This document shows, one piece after another, positions 27,436 to 36,103 of a stretch of DNA of 58,452 nucleotides. Location: positions 1 to 58,452 of the forward strand of contig CALLUY010000011.1 of NCBI GenBank assembly GCA_938010615.1. Direction: 5' to 3'. The first letter of the stretch is position 1. Each line of letters begins with the position of its first letter. The translations under genes were made by a program, and so were the position numbers. The notes beneath the pieces were generated by a model, which saw only the letters and a program-made list of their open reading frames with translations, ran no database searches and was not told the DNA's origin. Origin of the DNA: an uncultured Pirellulaceae bacterium. GTDB lineage: Bacteria > Planctomycetota > Planctomycetia > Pirellulales > Pirellulaceae.

Positions 27436-28103
27436 ACCTTTACTTTCTCGTTGAGGGTAAACGAACGGAAAAGAAACTCTACCCTGCTTGGTTGGAGATA
27501 CTTGCACCGGCCCTCAAACGGGTTGAAAGTCTCGCAGACATTGACACGTGCACCTACTACATATTCAGTGGAAACGGATATCCTTCACTGTTTAATCATT
27601 TCGAAAATGCAGTGAAGGACTATTTGGTTTGTGGCAAGTTCGATCGCTTGGTTGTCTGCCTAGACGTCGACGATTCCACACCAGATGCTCGAAGCGAAAT
27701 CGTTGCAGCGACAGCTAAGGCAGCGGGTTTGCCCGAAACTGAATTGTCAATAATTGCCCAAGAATGTTGCATTGAGACTTGGTTTCTCGGAAATCGAAAA
27801 GCGGTTTCACCAACACCCAATATTTCTGAATTATGCAAGTTGCTCAAGTACTATAACGTTCGCGAAAACGATCCTGAAGCCATGGGATTTCCGCCAGAAT
27901 TTTCTGCCCGTTCTGTTTTCCACGATCACTTTTTCAAGCTGGTGTCCCGCGACAAGGGCTTTAGGTACACCAAGACCAATCCACGGCACGTCACGGATGA
28001 AACGTATCTGCGCGAACTAATCGCAAGACGTGAGGACACTAAACAAATGGATTCGTTTGGATCTTTTTTGGCTCTCTGTGAAGAGATATCGGAGAAGTGT
28101 TGA
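27432..28103 (+). CDS. TOPRIM-fold (RloB/DUF4276-like) protein, candidate effector
   Basis: A 223-residue protein with the TOPRIM pattern: an N-terminal glutamate in MNLYFLVEGKRTEKKLY and a DxD motif in RLVVCLDVDDSTPDA. It also has CCIETWFLGN, a block common to RloB-like and DUF4276-like proteins. TOPRIM proteins of this kind are nucleases or toxins (for example AriB in PARIS). It starts inside the stop of the ATPase gene (ATGA). Family membership is by motif, so the exact subfamily is uncertain. It is shorter than AriB. Confidence 0.72.
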   Translation: MNLYFLVEGKRTEKKLYPAWLEILAPALKRVESLADIDTCTYYIFSGNGYPSLFNHFENAVKDYLVCGKFDRLVVCLDVDDSTPDARSEIVAATAKAAGLPETELSIIAQECCIETWFLGNRKAVSPTPNISELCKLLKYYNVRENDPEAMGFPPEFSARSVFHDHFFKLVSRDKGFRYTKTNPRHVTDETYLRELIARREDTKQMDSFGSFLALCEEISEKC

Positions 28104-28261
28104 GATTGGGGTCAAGGGACTGCGGGAACTGCTGGATCGGAAGCCAACATCGGGCGTGACGCTTCTTTAGATGCCTCGGCGTACGGCGGCCGATTGATGT
28201 TTGGACCGAACTGTATCCGAATCAGCCAAGCCAAAGGATTGCAAGCGACAGCGTCAGAACA

Positions 28262-29179
28262 CTACGCCTTTCCCAGCAACCAAATCACCAACCCCTTTTG
28301 GGCGTGTAGGCGATTGTTGGCTTGTTGAATGATGGCGCTGCGGTCTGAGTCAATGACTTCGGATGCGACTTCTTCGCCGCGTCGAGCTGGCAGGCAATGC
28401 AAAAATTTTGCGCCATCAGCTGCTTGGTTCATGACGTTGTCGTTGACTTGATAGTCAGCCAGATCTTTGAGTCGTTGTTTCGATTCAGCTTCTTGCCCCA
28501 TACTGGTCCAGACGTCGGTGTAGACGAAGTTGGCCCCGTCAACCGCTTCGGCAATGTTAGCAGTTTGCTTGATCAGTGAGTTTCCGTTTTGCTCGTTGAG
28601 CTGGTCGATGAATGAAGATTCAAACTGGTACCCTTCCGGCGCAGCGATGCTCATGCGGATGCCAAGCTTGCTGCAGATCAAAGCGAGACTGTAAGTGACG
28701 TTGTTCGCGTCGCCAACATAGGTGATGTGACTGCTGAGAAAACTATCGCCAGCGATTTCCTTCACGGTCAACAGGTCAGCGAACGCTTGGCAGGGATGTG
28801 AAATATCGGTAAGGCCATTGATAACCGGACAGCGACTGTATGCAACTGCTTCTTCGACTTTGGCGTGGCTCTTGGCGCGAACTACTAGCAGGTCAAGATA
28901 GCTGGTGAGGATCGGCATGAAGTCGCAAAGTGGTTCACGTGAACCCCAACCTACGTCTTGCCCCAGAAACAGGCTGTTTCCGCCCAGCTGCGTCGTTAGC
29001 GTTTCGAAACTTACACGGGTGCGAAGCGATGGCTTTTCAAACAGGAGTCCAACGGTGTGTCCAGACAGCAGAGCAGGGCGGTCGCCGCTTTCAAGTTTTG
29101 ATTTGTAAGCGGTTGAGATGTCGAGGACTTCGCGAATTTCTTCGGATGTTAGTTCGTGAAGTGAAAGGACGTGTCGCAT
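28262..29179 (-). CDS. argF: Ornithine carbamoyltransferase
   Basis: It makes citrulline from ornithine and carbamoyl phosphate in arginine synthesis. The 305-residue enzyme has the carbamoyl-phosphate site FEKPSLRTRVSFE, DISHPCQAFADLLT, the ornithine loop VYTDVWTSMGQE and the catalytic cysteine motif HCLPARRGEEV. It lies downstream of argB on the same strand, 146 bases away with a family B palindrome between them, so the two probably form one transcription unit. Confidence 0.96.
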   Translation of the reverse strand: MRHVLSLHELTSEEIREVLDISTAYKSKLESGDRPALLSGHTVGLLFEKPSLRTRVSFETLTTQLGGNSLFLGQDVGWGSREPLCDFMPILTSYLDLLVVRAKSHAKVEEAVAYSRCPVINGLTDISHPCQAFADLLTVKEIAGDSFLSSHITYVGDANNVTYSLALICSKLGIRMSIAAPEGYQFESSFIDQLNEQNGNSLIKQTANIAEAVDGANFVYTDVWTSMGQEAESKQRLKDLADYQVNDNVMNQAADGAKFLHCLPARRGEEVASEVIDSDRSAIIQQANNRLHAQKGLVIWLLGKA

Positions 29180-29218
29180 GTTTGGATTCCGAAATGTTCC
29201 AGGGTAATGTTTGTTTTT

Positions 29219-29290
29219 CGTCTAGCCATTAGCAGGCAGCCCGCGTGTTTGTCGTTCGAAACACCGACGCCTTCGGCTAGACGTTAAACG
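29219..29290. repeat. Palindromic repeat, family B, copy 1
   Basis: The arms cgtctagcc (29219-29227) and ggctagacg (29275-29283) flank a body ending gttaaac. Its reverse complement closely matches 49871-49938. It sits in the argF-argB intergenic region. Confidence 0.7.
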
Positions 29291-29325
29291 ATGAGCGAAC
29301 CGCGTGCCCAGCAGGAGGGACTCGC

Positions 29326-30204
29326 TCAGTTTTCTGTTATTACGGTGCCGATGCCGCTGGAGGTGTAAACTTCCATCAGCAAACCGTGCCGCAGTCGTCC
29401 GTCGACGATATGAACTTTCTTTACGCCACGCCGAACGGTCTCGATACAGGCTTCGATTTTTGGAATCATTCCACCAGTAATGACACCGTCTTTGATAAGT
29501 TGTTCAGCAGCGGCGACCGTTAAAGACGAAATTGAAGAAGATGGATCATCAGGATCTCTCAAAACGCCCGGAACATCACTGATAAAGACCAGTTTGTCCG
29601 CACTTAGTTGCTGAGCTACGGTTGTTGCCACCGTGTCTGCATTGACGTTCAGCTTCTGACCGTCTTCGGTTGCACACATTGAGGGAATGAAAGGTGTTTG
29701 ACCGTCGTGGCAAAGTTCGTCGATCACTTGCCGTTCAACTCGCGTGACTTCGCCCACGAATCCGAGGTCAACATCCATCCCGTCATCATCTGCCAATTTC
29801 AATAGTTTACCTTGAAGCACGGGCGTTGATTCAAAATTCAACGTCTTCGCTCTGCCGCCGATCTTTTCGAACCGGTCCGCCAAATCGTTGTTGGTTTCAA
29901 CGGCCAGAACGCGTTCCACAATCTCCAACGTTCGCTGATCGGTGTAGCGACGACCTTTCACGAATCGAGATTCGATGCCTGCGGATTGCATTGCGGCGCT
30001 GATGCGTGCTCCGGCTCCATGGACCACGACCGGTCGCATGCCAACCGTTTCCATGAAATGAATATCAAGCAACAGATGATGGAGTGCATCCTCATCCGCA
30101 AGAACGCTACCGCCAAGCTTAATGACGGTTGTCTTGTCGCGAAATTTTCGAATCCACCCCAGTGCTTCGATCAGCGTGTCGGCTTTTTCAATTGCAGTTT
30201 TCAA
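29326..30204 (-). CDS. argB: Acetylglutamate kinase
   Basis: It phosphorylates N-acetyl-L-glutamate, the second step of arginine synthesis and often the feedback point. Amino-acid-kinase motifs are [19 protein letters not shown] and [11 protein letters not shown], with [16 protein letters not shown] at the C terminus. The frame is open upstream into ppiB; I chose the TTG at 30204, which follows agag and gives about 292 residues, the normal length. It starts 8 bases after the ppiB stop, so ppiB-argB-argF look like one operon. Confidence 0.94.
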   Translation of the reverse strand: MKTAIEKADTLIEALGWIRKFRDKTTVIKLGGSVLADEDALHHLLLDIHFMETVGMRPVVVHGAGARISAAMQSAGIESRFVKGRRYTDQRTLEIVERVLAVETNNDLADRFEKIGGRAKTLNFESTPVLQGKLLKLADDDGMDVDLGFVGEVTRVERQVIDELCHDGQTPFIPSMCATEDGQKLNVNADTVATTVAQQLSADKLVFISDVPGVLRDPDDPSSSISSLTVAAAEQLIKDGVITGGMIPKIEACIETVRRGVKKVHIVDGRLRHGLLMEVYTSSGIGTVITEN

Positions 30205-30212
30205 AGCCAACT

Positions 30213-30644
30213 CTATTCGATAACAACAATCTTTTCGATCTTGTCGCCAGCTTCGATTGCATCGATCACTTCGAGCCCTTCGCTGACTTTGCCAAAGCAA
30301 GTGTGCTTGCGGTCCAAGTGAGCTGTATTGGTTCGGCTGTGGCAAACGAAAAACTGCGAGCCGCCAGTGTTCAAGCCAGCGTGAGCCATTGAAAGGACAC
30401 CACGATCGTGGAATTGATTTTCACCTGATACTTCGCAATCGATCTTGTATCCAGGGCCGCCAGTTCCGTTTCCGTCCGGGCATCCTCCTTGGATGACGAA
30501 GTCAGGAATCACACGGTGAAATGTGAGACCGTCGTAGAAACCTTTTTTGGCTAGGTCAGTAAAGTTCTTGACTGTCTTCGGTGCGTCATCGGAGTAAAAA
30601 TCGACCTTCATTAGGCCCTTGTCAGTGTGGATTTCTGCTTGCAT
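30213..30644 (-). CDS. ppiB: Cyclophilin-type peptidyl-prolyl isomerase
   Basis: A 143-residue cytoplasmic cyclophilin that isomerises Xaa-Pro bonds during folding. It has no signal peptide. The active-site block is [15 protein letters not shown] (Arg, Phe, Gln), then [19 protein letters not shown] and [15 protein letters not shown]. It is smaller than eukaryotic cyclophilins, as usual for bacterial PpiB. It is the first gene of the ppiB-argB-argF group, eight bases ahead of argB. Confidence 0.95.
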   Translation of the reverse strand: MQAEIHTDKGLMKVDFYSDDAPKTVKNFTDLAKKGFYDGLTFHRVIPDFVIQGGCPDGNGTGGPGYKIDCEVSGENQFHDRGVLSMAHAGLNTGGSQFFVCHSRTNTAHLDRKHTCFGKVSEGLEVIDAIEAGDKIEKIVVIE

Positions 30645-31156
30645 TGCTTCGTCGTGTTTGAGGAGACGGGAAATATCAATCCCGAATTGTCACATAAGCG
30701 AGGTGAGTTGCAAAGCCGTTATTGTACGCGACGGCTGGAGCCGGAAATTTCCGTGCTGTACGAGTTCGTGGCTGTGAAGCAATTGGCGCAATGAACATCA
30801 TCTTCCCACTGGGAGGGTCGGAGCCCAACAGGAAATTGCATGTATTTCGCCAAGGTTCCGTCACTTGGAGAGTTGCGCAAGTTCATACTGGTAAGCACAA
30901 CCCGACGCGTAAGTTTTGAAGTTGCACAAATACAAGCCCGAAGCGCAAGCGAGCGGATTTTTCCGAGGATTTCCGCATCCCTCGCTTGCGCGTCGGGCTT
31001 GTATCGGAACGCTTCGCTTTTTTAATCTTCACGTGTTTTGTCAAGTAGAATGAGAAATTTTGTCTCAAGTGTGCAACTTCAAAGAGCGTAAGCGAGGTAC
31101 TAGCACTCGCCTAGCTGCACCTCGCTAACGCTTCGGGTTGTGATTTTGCCAACGTC
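30645..31156. other. Intergenic region with nested palindromes
   Basis: Between ppiB and the SDR gene lie about 510 bases. From 30897 it is made up of repeats (listed next). The part 30660-30890 has no gene I can support. Confidence 0.5.
30897..31145. repeat. Nested palindromic element of the SPTRKRG type
   Basis: The inner palindrome has arms tacaagcccgaagcgcaagc (starting 30931) and its imperfect complement ending at 31003; translated in reverse it gives the TSPTRKRG string that recurs in planctomycete intergenic frames. Outside it, ttgaagttgcac (30916-30927) faces gtgcaacttcaa (31071-31082), and further out acaacccga faces tcgggttgt. Another hairpin at 31084-31132 (agcgtaagcgaggt/acctcgctaacgct) completes it. 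The nesting suggests one repeat inserted into another. Confidence 0.75.
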
Positions 31157-31919
<763 letters not shown>

Positions 31920-31922
<3 letters not shown>

Positions 31923-32705
31923 TTTTACTTCCATGATGTCGCTGACTCCATCGCGCGACGCGACATGAATTTCGACGACGTCGCCAACCAAATCCTGATG
32001 TGTTCGCCGGGCGACTTCGGGTGAGTTATTGTCTTCCGAAAGGTGGCACAAGCATGCCCACTGCAATCGAAGGTTATCACTGGTTTGACTGACTGTTTCG
32101 TGCAGCAACAACGCTGCGTCTACGTTTGAAAGATGACCCCCGGCGCCGCGGATTCGTTTCTTTAGCTGTTGCGGGTATCGACCATGTTCCAGCATGGCAT
32201 CATCGTAGTTACTTTCGATGATGACTGCATCCAAGGATCGCAAAACATCTCGAAGACCATCAAAAGCATGGCCCAAATCTGTCAGAATGCCAACTCGTTG
32301 ACCCGCATGTTCGATGACGAATGCGACGCCTTCGGCACTGTCATGCGGCGTTGGAATCGTGTGAACGGCAACATCCTGAAATGCAATCGAACTTCCAGCC
32401 GTGAAGAATCGGACTTTGTTCATCTTGCCCGTCTTCAGATAACGCTGAGACGCGGCCAACGTGCGGCGCGTCAGGTATACGGGAAAATCAAACTTGCGTT
32501 GGAATACGCCCATCGATTTAGCATGGTCGCTGTGATCGTGTGAGATCAGCAGTGCATCGACTTTCGTGATATCGCGGCCATGTTGAGCGAGTCGAATCTG
32601 AGCCTGACGAGCACTAATTCCAGCATCGAAAAGCAAACGTACGTTCGGCGTTTCCACGTAAAAGCAATTGCCGTTACTTCCTGATTGCAGCGAGATCAAC
32701 TTCAT
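31920..32705 (-). CDS. MBL-fold metallohydrolase of the YycJ/WalJ type
   Basis: A 261-residue metallo-beta-lactamase-fold protein. The metal motif LLISHDHSDHAKSMG (HxHxDH) and later PTPHDSAEGVAF, GILTDLGHAF and VIIESNYDDAML fit the YycJ/WalJ group of exonuclease-like MBL proteins. Start: the ATG at 32705 gives MKLISLQSGSNGNCFYVE, a typical beginning of the family; the longer frame upstream is not protein-like. It is followed on the same strand by the SDR gene, whose region begins inside its stop codon. Confidence 0.88.
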
Positions 32706-32880
32706 GCTGCAAGATTGTATCGCAAACCACAAAAAGTGGCATAGGCACGGCATAGGCAGCCATATCTGTGACCGAAGGGCAACGAAACTCCGTCCCAAAT
32801 TCGATCAACTTGAGAAATCTTCAATACAGTCGTAGGATAAATCGCCCTCCATCCATAACAATCGCAAAACGTTGGTGAAA

Positions 32881-33825
32881 ATGACTTATCGAACACTTCG
32901 CACAGCATGTGTCGCTTTGACGCTGGTTGCTTCGTTCCTAGCGACTGGTTATGCGCAAACGGAACAGGCTACGTCACTTGACTACATTCCTTTCAAGGAA
33001 GCCGTCCACGAAGCGACTTCGACGGGACGACCGTTGATGGTTCTGGGATTTACCGACACATGACCTCGCTGCCGATCTGCTGTTGAAACCATTAAATCTG
33101 ATGAGACGGTTCAACAGCTGCTGACACAGTATGTGTCAATGAAGATGGAGTTCGGAACCGATGAATACTTCAACGTTTACGACACTGCCGCTGGCGGAAA
33201 AGAGAATGTTCCCAAGCGTATCGGCAAACCAACCCTGTTTGTTTTCGCGCCTAACGGTGACGTTGTGTTTGCTGGCTGCAATGGTACCTCGGGTATCAAG
33301 ATCGATGATGACTTCAAAAAGACCTTGATCAACGGGATTGTAAAAACAGGCCAGATCACGCGTCCTGCAGTAGAAGTCCCTGACGCAAATGAGCTCAACA
33401 AAAAACTTCGCAAGCTGGTGTCTTCAAAAAAGACATTGGAGGCTGCTGCCGAACTTTCAGAAGTCTACTCGACTCACACACCTCAAACTGGCCCCTTCAG
33501 TGAAGCGAAACTTACAGAACTCAGCGAGCTTACTGGAGTCGCACTTCAACCACCAAGCCTCGGTACGAAGATCGACAAACAGGCAGTGAAACTGTTCACC
33601 AAAGCTCAAAAGACGATCGCGACCGAAATCAAATCGGTGAAACGAAAAAAGAAGTCAGCGGATCAGGCGGCTGTGGAAGTTGAAAGGACTCAACAAGCGT
33701 TTGCTGGATTTTCTGGATCGAAAGCATTCTTTGAAGAGAAATGGAAGGAGCTCGAAAAGGAGTCGGGCGTGGCTGATTTGCAGGCTAAGGCAAAGCAGGT
33801 TATCGCCGCTGAAACTCAGGAATAG
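32881..33825 (+). CDS. Exported thioredoxin-like protein with in-frame TGA (candidate selenocysteine)
   Basis: One continuous reading frame of 314 codons is interrupted only by a TGA at 33061-33063 (codon 61). Residues 1-26 are a signal peptide (MTYRTLRTACVALTL...GYAQ). The TGA sits in GFTDT-TGA-PRC, so it takes the place of the first cysteine of the thioredoxin CxxC; the fold continues with the cis-proline block IGKPTLFVFAPNGDVVFAG (about residues 120-138). The last 150 residues are helical and charged. A hairpin begins 15 bases after the TGA (33079-33118). I infer UGA is read as selenocysteine, giving a U-P-R-C redox site; the alternative is a nonsense mutation. Start: ATG 32881, or GTG 32872. 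It stands alone, divergent from the YycJ-like gene. Confidence 0.75.
33079..33118 (+). promoter_or_regulatory. SECIS-like hairpin after the TGA of the thioredoxin-like gene
   Basis: The arms gctgttgaa (33079-33087) and ttcaacagc (33110-33118) give 9 perfect base pairs, plus a bulged A and a CC/GG pair, around a 17-base loop. It begins 15 bases downstream of the TGA, within the coding region, which is where bacterial SECIS elements sit. The loop is larger than in E. coli fdhF, and no fold energy was calculated. Confidence 0.5.
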
Positions 33826-33840
33826 TTGATGACGATTGCC

Positions 33841-33894
33841 AGCTGACATGCAATCACAAGCTGACATGCAATCACGAGCTGACATGCAATCACA
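33841..33894. repeat. Three tandem 18-bp repeats
   Basis: Three copies of agctgacatgcaatcaca (the middle one with one change) run directly into a fragment of repeat family A at 33892-33921 (caagccagaggcttatgccac). Confidence 0.9.
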
Positions 33895-33921
33895 AGCCAG
33901 AGGCTTATGCCACCTGGCCAC
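33892..33921. repeat. Fragment of palindromic repeat family A
   Basis: The run caagccagaggcttatgcca matches one arm of the family A elements at 49-206 and 4252-4389. Only the arm is present; it abuts the hemA stop codon and the tandem repeats. Confidence 0.7.
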
Positions 33922-33924
33922 CAA

Positions 33925-35211
33925 CTACTCCAGCTTGAACAATCGCTTCATCGCGTCGAGCAACCCGACAGGTTCCGCTTGCCCATCGTCGGTCGCGGAA
34001 TCTTCGCGAATCGACTCCAGCGGAGGATGCAGCAGCTTGTTGACCACGCGGTGGAAAGATTTCTCGATCTGTTCGCGATCTTTGTCGGAAACGGAATCAA
34101 GCCGATTCATCAATCGCTTGAGTTCTTCATCTTTAATCGAGTTGGCCTGCTTCTTCAGCTGCGCGATCGTAGAACCGCTCGCACGGCGACGCGTGTCACG
34201 AAAGAACAATTCCGTTTCGTCTTGGACGATCTTTCGTGCTTTGGGCCACTGGTTTTTTCGTGAATTCAGATTCCGTTCACACTCCCGCTGCAAGTCGTCC
34301 AACGAGTACAGAAAAACGTTGTCGAATTGTTCTCCAATTCGATCGTCGAAGTCACGTGGAATCGCAAGGTCGAGAATGAACAGCGTCTTCTGCTTACGAG
34401 CTTTCATCACCGGTTCGAAGCTCTCCACATTCACGATCGGCTCGCTTGCCCCCGTCGTGCTGATCACCAAATCAGCCAACGACAACTGATGGTGAAGCTC
34501 TGACCATGCAGCGGTCTGACCACCAAACTGATTCGCAAGCGAAACTGCTCGTTCCGCGGTTCGATTGGCGACCGTGATCTGATTGGCGCCAGCGGCTTTC
34601 AAATAGGTCAGCGTTTCTTCACTCATTTCTCCGGCGCCGAGAACCAGAATTTTCTTGTTGTCGAGCCGTTCGAAAATTTGCTTCGCCAGAACATTGATCG
34701 CAACGCTGGGAACACTGACGCGGTTTTCGTGAATCTTCGTCTCGGTAGATACCCGCTTCGCGACTCGGATTGCCGCGTCGAACATCCGATGGATCAAAGG
34801 CGATTTGGGTCGTGCCTCGGTCGCCAACTCATAAGCTTGCTTCACTTGCGAGACGATTTGGGATTCGCCGACGACCATGCTGTCGAGGCTGCTGCTGACG
34901 GTGAACAGATGCGAAACCGCATCACTGTCTCGATGCGCATACAGCGCCGAATCGAGTTCCTGAACCGGAACATCATGTCGCGAAGCAAGCAGCTCGATCA
35001 GATCCATCCTCGAAGGAACGGAATCCGATTGGTCCGCTAGAACGTAGAGCTCCGTGCGATTGCAAGTCGACAACAACAAGGCTTCGGATTCGGGAAACTT
35101 TTCATAGTACGAATCCAAGAACCCCGAAACCTGATTCGGCGCAAATGAAACTCGCTCTCGAAACGACGCGTCGGCGACATGATGCGAGCAGCCGATGACC
35201 AGCATATTCAT
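33925..35211 (-). CDS. hemA: Glutamyl-tRNA reductase
   Basis: It reduces Glu-tRNA(Glu) to glutamate-1-semialdehyde, the first step of tetrapyrrole synthesis. The 428-residue protein has the catalytic cysteine in LLSTCNRTELYV, DSMVVGESQIVSQVKQAY, the NADPH fold KKILVLGAGEMSEETL and a C-terminal dimerisation helix. The ATG at 35211 overlaps the stop of the CcsA/HemX-like gene (ATGA), which makes the two translationally coupled. No hemL, hemB or hemC is next to it in the window. Confidence 0.96.
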   Translation of the reverse strand: MNMLVIGCSHHVADASFRERVSFAPNQVSGFLDSYYEKFPESEALLLSTCNRTELYVLADQSDSVPSRMDLIELLASRHDVPVQELDSALYAHRDSDAVSHLFTVSSSLDSMVVGESQIVSQVKQAYELATEARPKSPLIHRMFDAAIRVAKRVSTETKIHENRVSVPSVAINVLAKQIFERLDNKKILVLGAGEMSEETLTYLKAAGANQITVANRTAERAVSLANQFGGQTAAWSELHHQLSLADLVISTTGASEPIVNVESFEPVMKARKQKTLFILDLAIPRDFDDRIGEQFDNVFLYSLDDLQRECERNLNSRKNQWPKARKIVQDETELFFRDTRRRASGSTIAQLKKQANSIKDEELKRLMNRLDSVSDKDREQIEKSFHRVVNKLLHPPLESIREDSATDDGQAEPVGLLDAMKRLFKLE

Positions 35212-36062
35212 GGCTCGCCTCCCGTTGCGTGGCCGACCCACCATACGATGCCGAGCTCGAGAACCAAAAACAGAAAGCTAACCAGAACCAACATCGCGAC
35301 CTTGCGACCGTTTCGCGATGGCTGGTAAATGCGACTGCCGATGGAAGCAAAAATCAGCCAGCCAAACAGAACCGCAGACGTCCAGATCACCGGGTTTTGC
35401 CAAGGAATCACGATGCCTGAGGATGTTCCCGTCAGGTTTCGAGCGATCCCAGAAACAAAACCAATTCCCAAAAAACAGGCCGAAGCGAGCAGGGATCTTT
35501 CGGCATAACGTTGCAGCCACTCGAGCGACGGCAGACGAAACTGCCCGGACTTGGAAATGCTTTTTGATTTCAACCTTCGAGAGTGAATCAGATACATGAC
35601 TCCGAACACGAATCCAAGCGCCACAACCGCGGTGCCAATCAGTAGGGCGACTCCGTGAACCATACTCCAAATCGATTTCTCGCGAACGGCTGAGAATTGT
35701 GTTTCGCTGCCAACGTAACTGCCCCAACCGATCAATCCGAGGACAACTGGCAGAAGGAATATGCCGATAGGCGAGTTGAACTTTTGGAAAATCAGCCAAA
35801 GGTAAGCCGCCGCCAACAACCATGCTCCGGCCAGCGACCAGCCGAACCAACTCCCCAGCCAAAGACCGGACTGATCGAAACTCACGTTGGCGCGATAGAA
35901 CAGATAAACGGTGTGAGAAAACAGACCTGCAATCGCAAATCCGATCTTGATCGTCGAACGAACGGCCGATCGCGGAATGTACATCCGCATTAACTCGATG
36001 GCCAGCACAACAAGATAGCTGGCAGCGAAGCAGGTGATCGAGATTTTTTCAGGCCAGTTCAT
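35208..36062 (-). CDS. CcsA/HemX-like cytochrome c assembly membrane protein
   Basis: A 284-residue protein with about eight transmembrane segments, resembling the CytC_asm family that includes CcsA/ResC and HemX. Blocks such as GWSLAGAWLLAAAYLWLIF and SIWSMVHGVALLIGTAVVAL are family-like, but the WWxxWD heme-handling loop of true CcsA is not seen. Because it sits directly before hemA, as hemX does in Firmicutes, a HemX-type role in controlling HemA is the better guess. I chose the ATG at 36062, 41 bases after the regulator gene. Confidence 0.75.
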   Translation of the reverse strand: MNWPEKISITCFAASYLVVLAIELMRMYIPRSAVRSTIKIGFAIAGLFSHTVYLFYRANVSFDQSGLWLGSWFGWSLAGAWLLAAAYLWLIFQKFNSPIGIFLLPVVLGLIGWGSYVGSETQFSAVREKSIWSMVHGVALLIGTAVVALGFVFGVMYLIHSRRLKSKSISKSGQFRLPSLEWLQRYAERSLLASACFLGIGFVSGIARNLTGTSSGIVIPWQNPVIWTSAVLFGWLIFASIGSRIYQPSRNGRKVAMLVLVSFLFLVLELGIVWWVGHATGGEP

Positions 36063-36103
36063 GATCAGTAGCCGCGTCTCGCCGAGACGCGGAATAGGTT
36101 GGT

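Noticed and set aside
26281..28103. Naming the ATPase/TOPRIM pair PARIS
   Set aside because: The TOPRIM protein is clearly shorter than AriB and I cannot confirm DUF4435; only the general ATPase/TOPRIM type is supported.
28101..28328. TGA at the end of the TOPRIM gene as a third selenocysteine codon (the frame stays open for about 75 codons)
   Set aside because: The extension runs antisense into argF, adds no known domain, and the TOPRIM protein already ends naturally after a helical C terminus.
30883..31068. Small protein with TSPTRKRG in the nested palindromes
   Set aside because: Its sequence is explained by the repeat; no ribosome binding site.
33655..33924. Minus-strand frame with repeated CDCMSA over the tandem repeats
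   Set aside because: It is only the translation of the 18-bp repeats and overlaps the 3' end of the thioredoxin-like gene.
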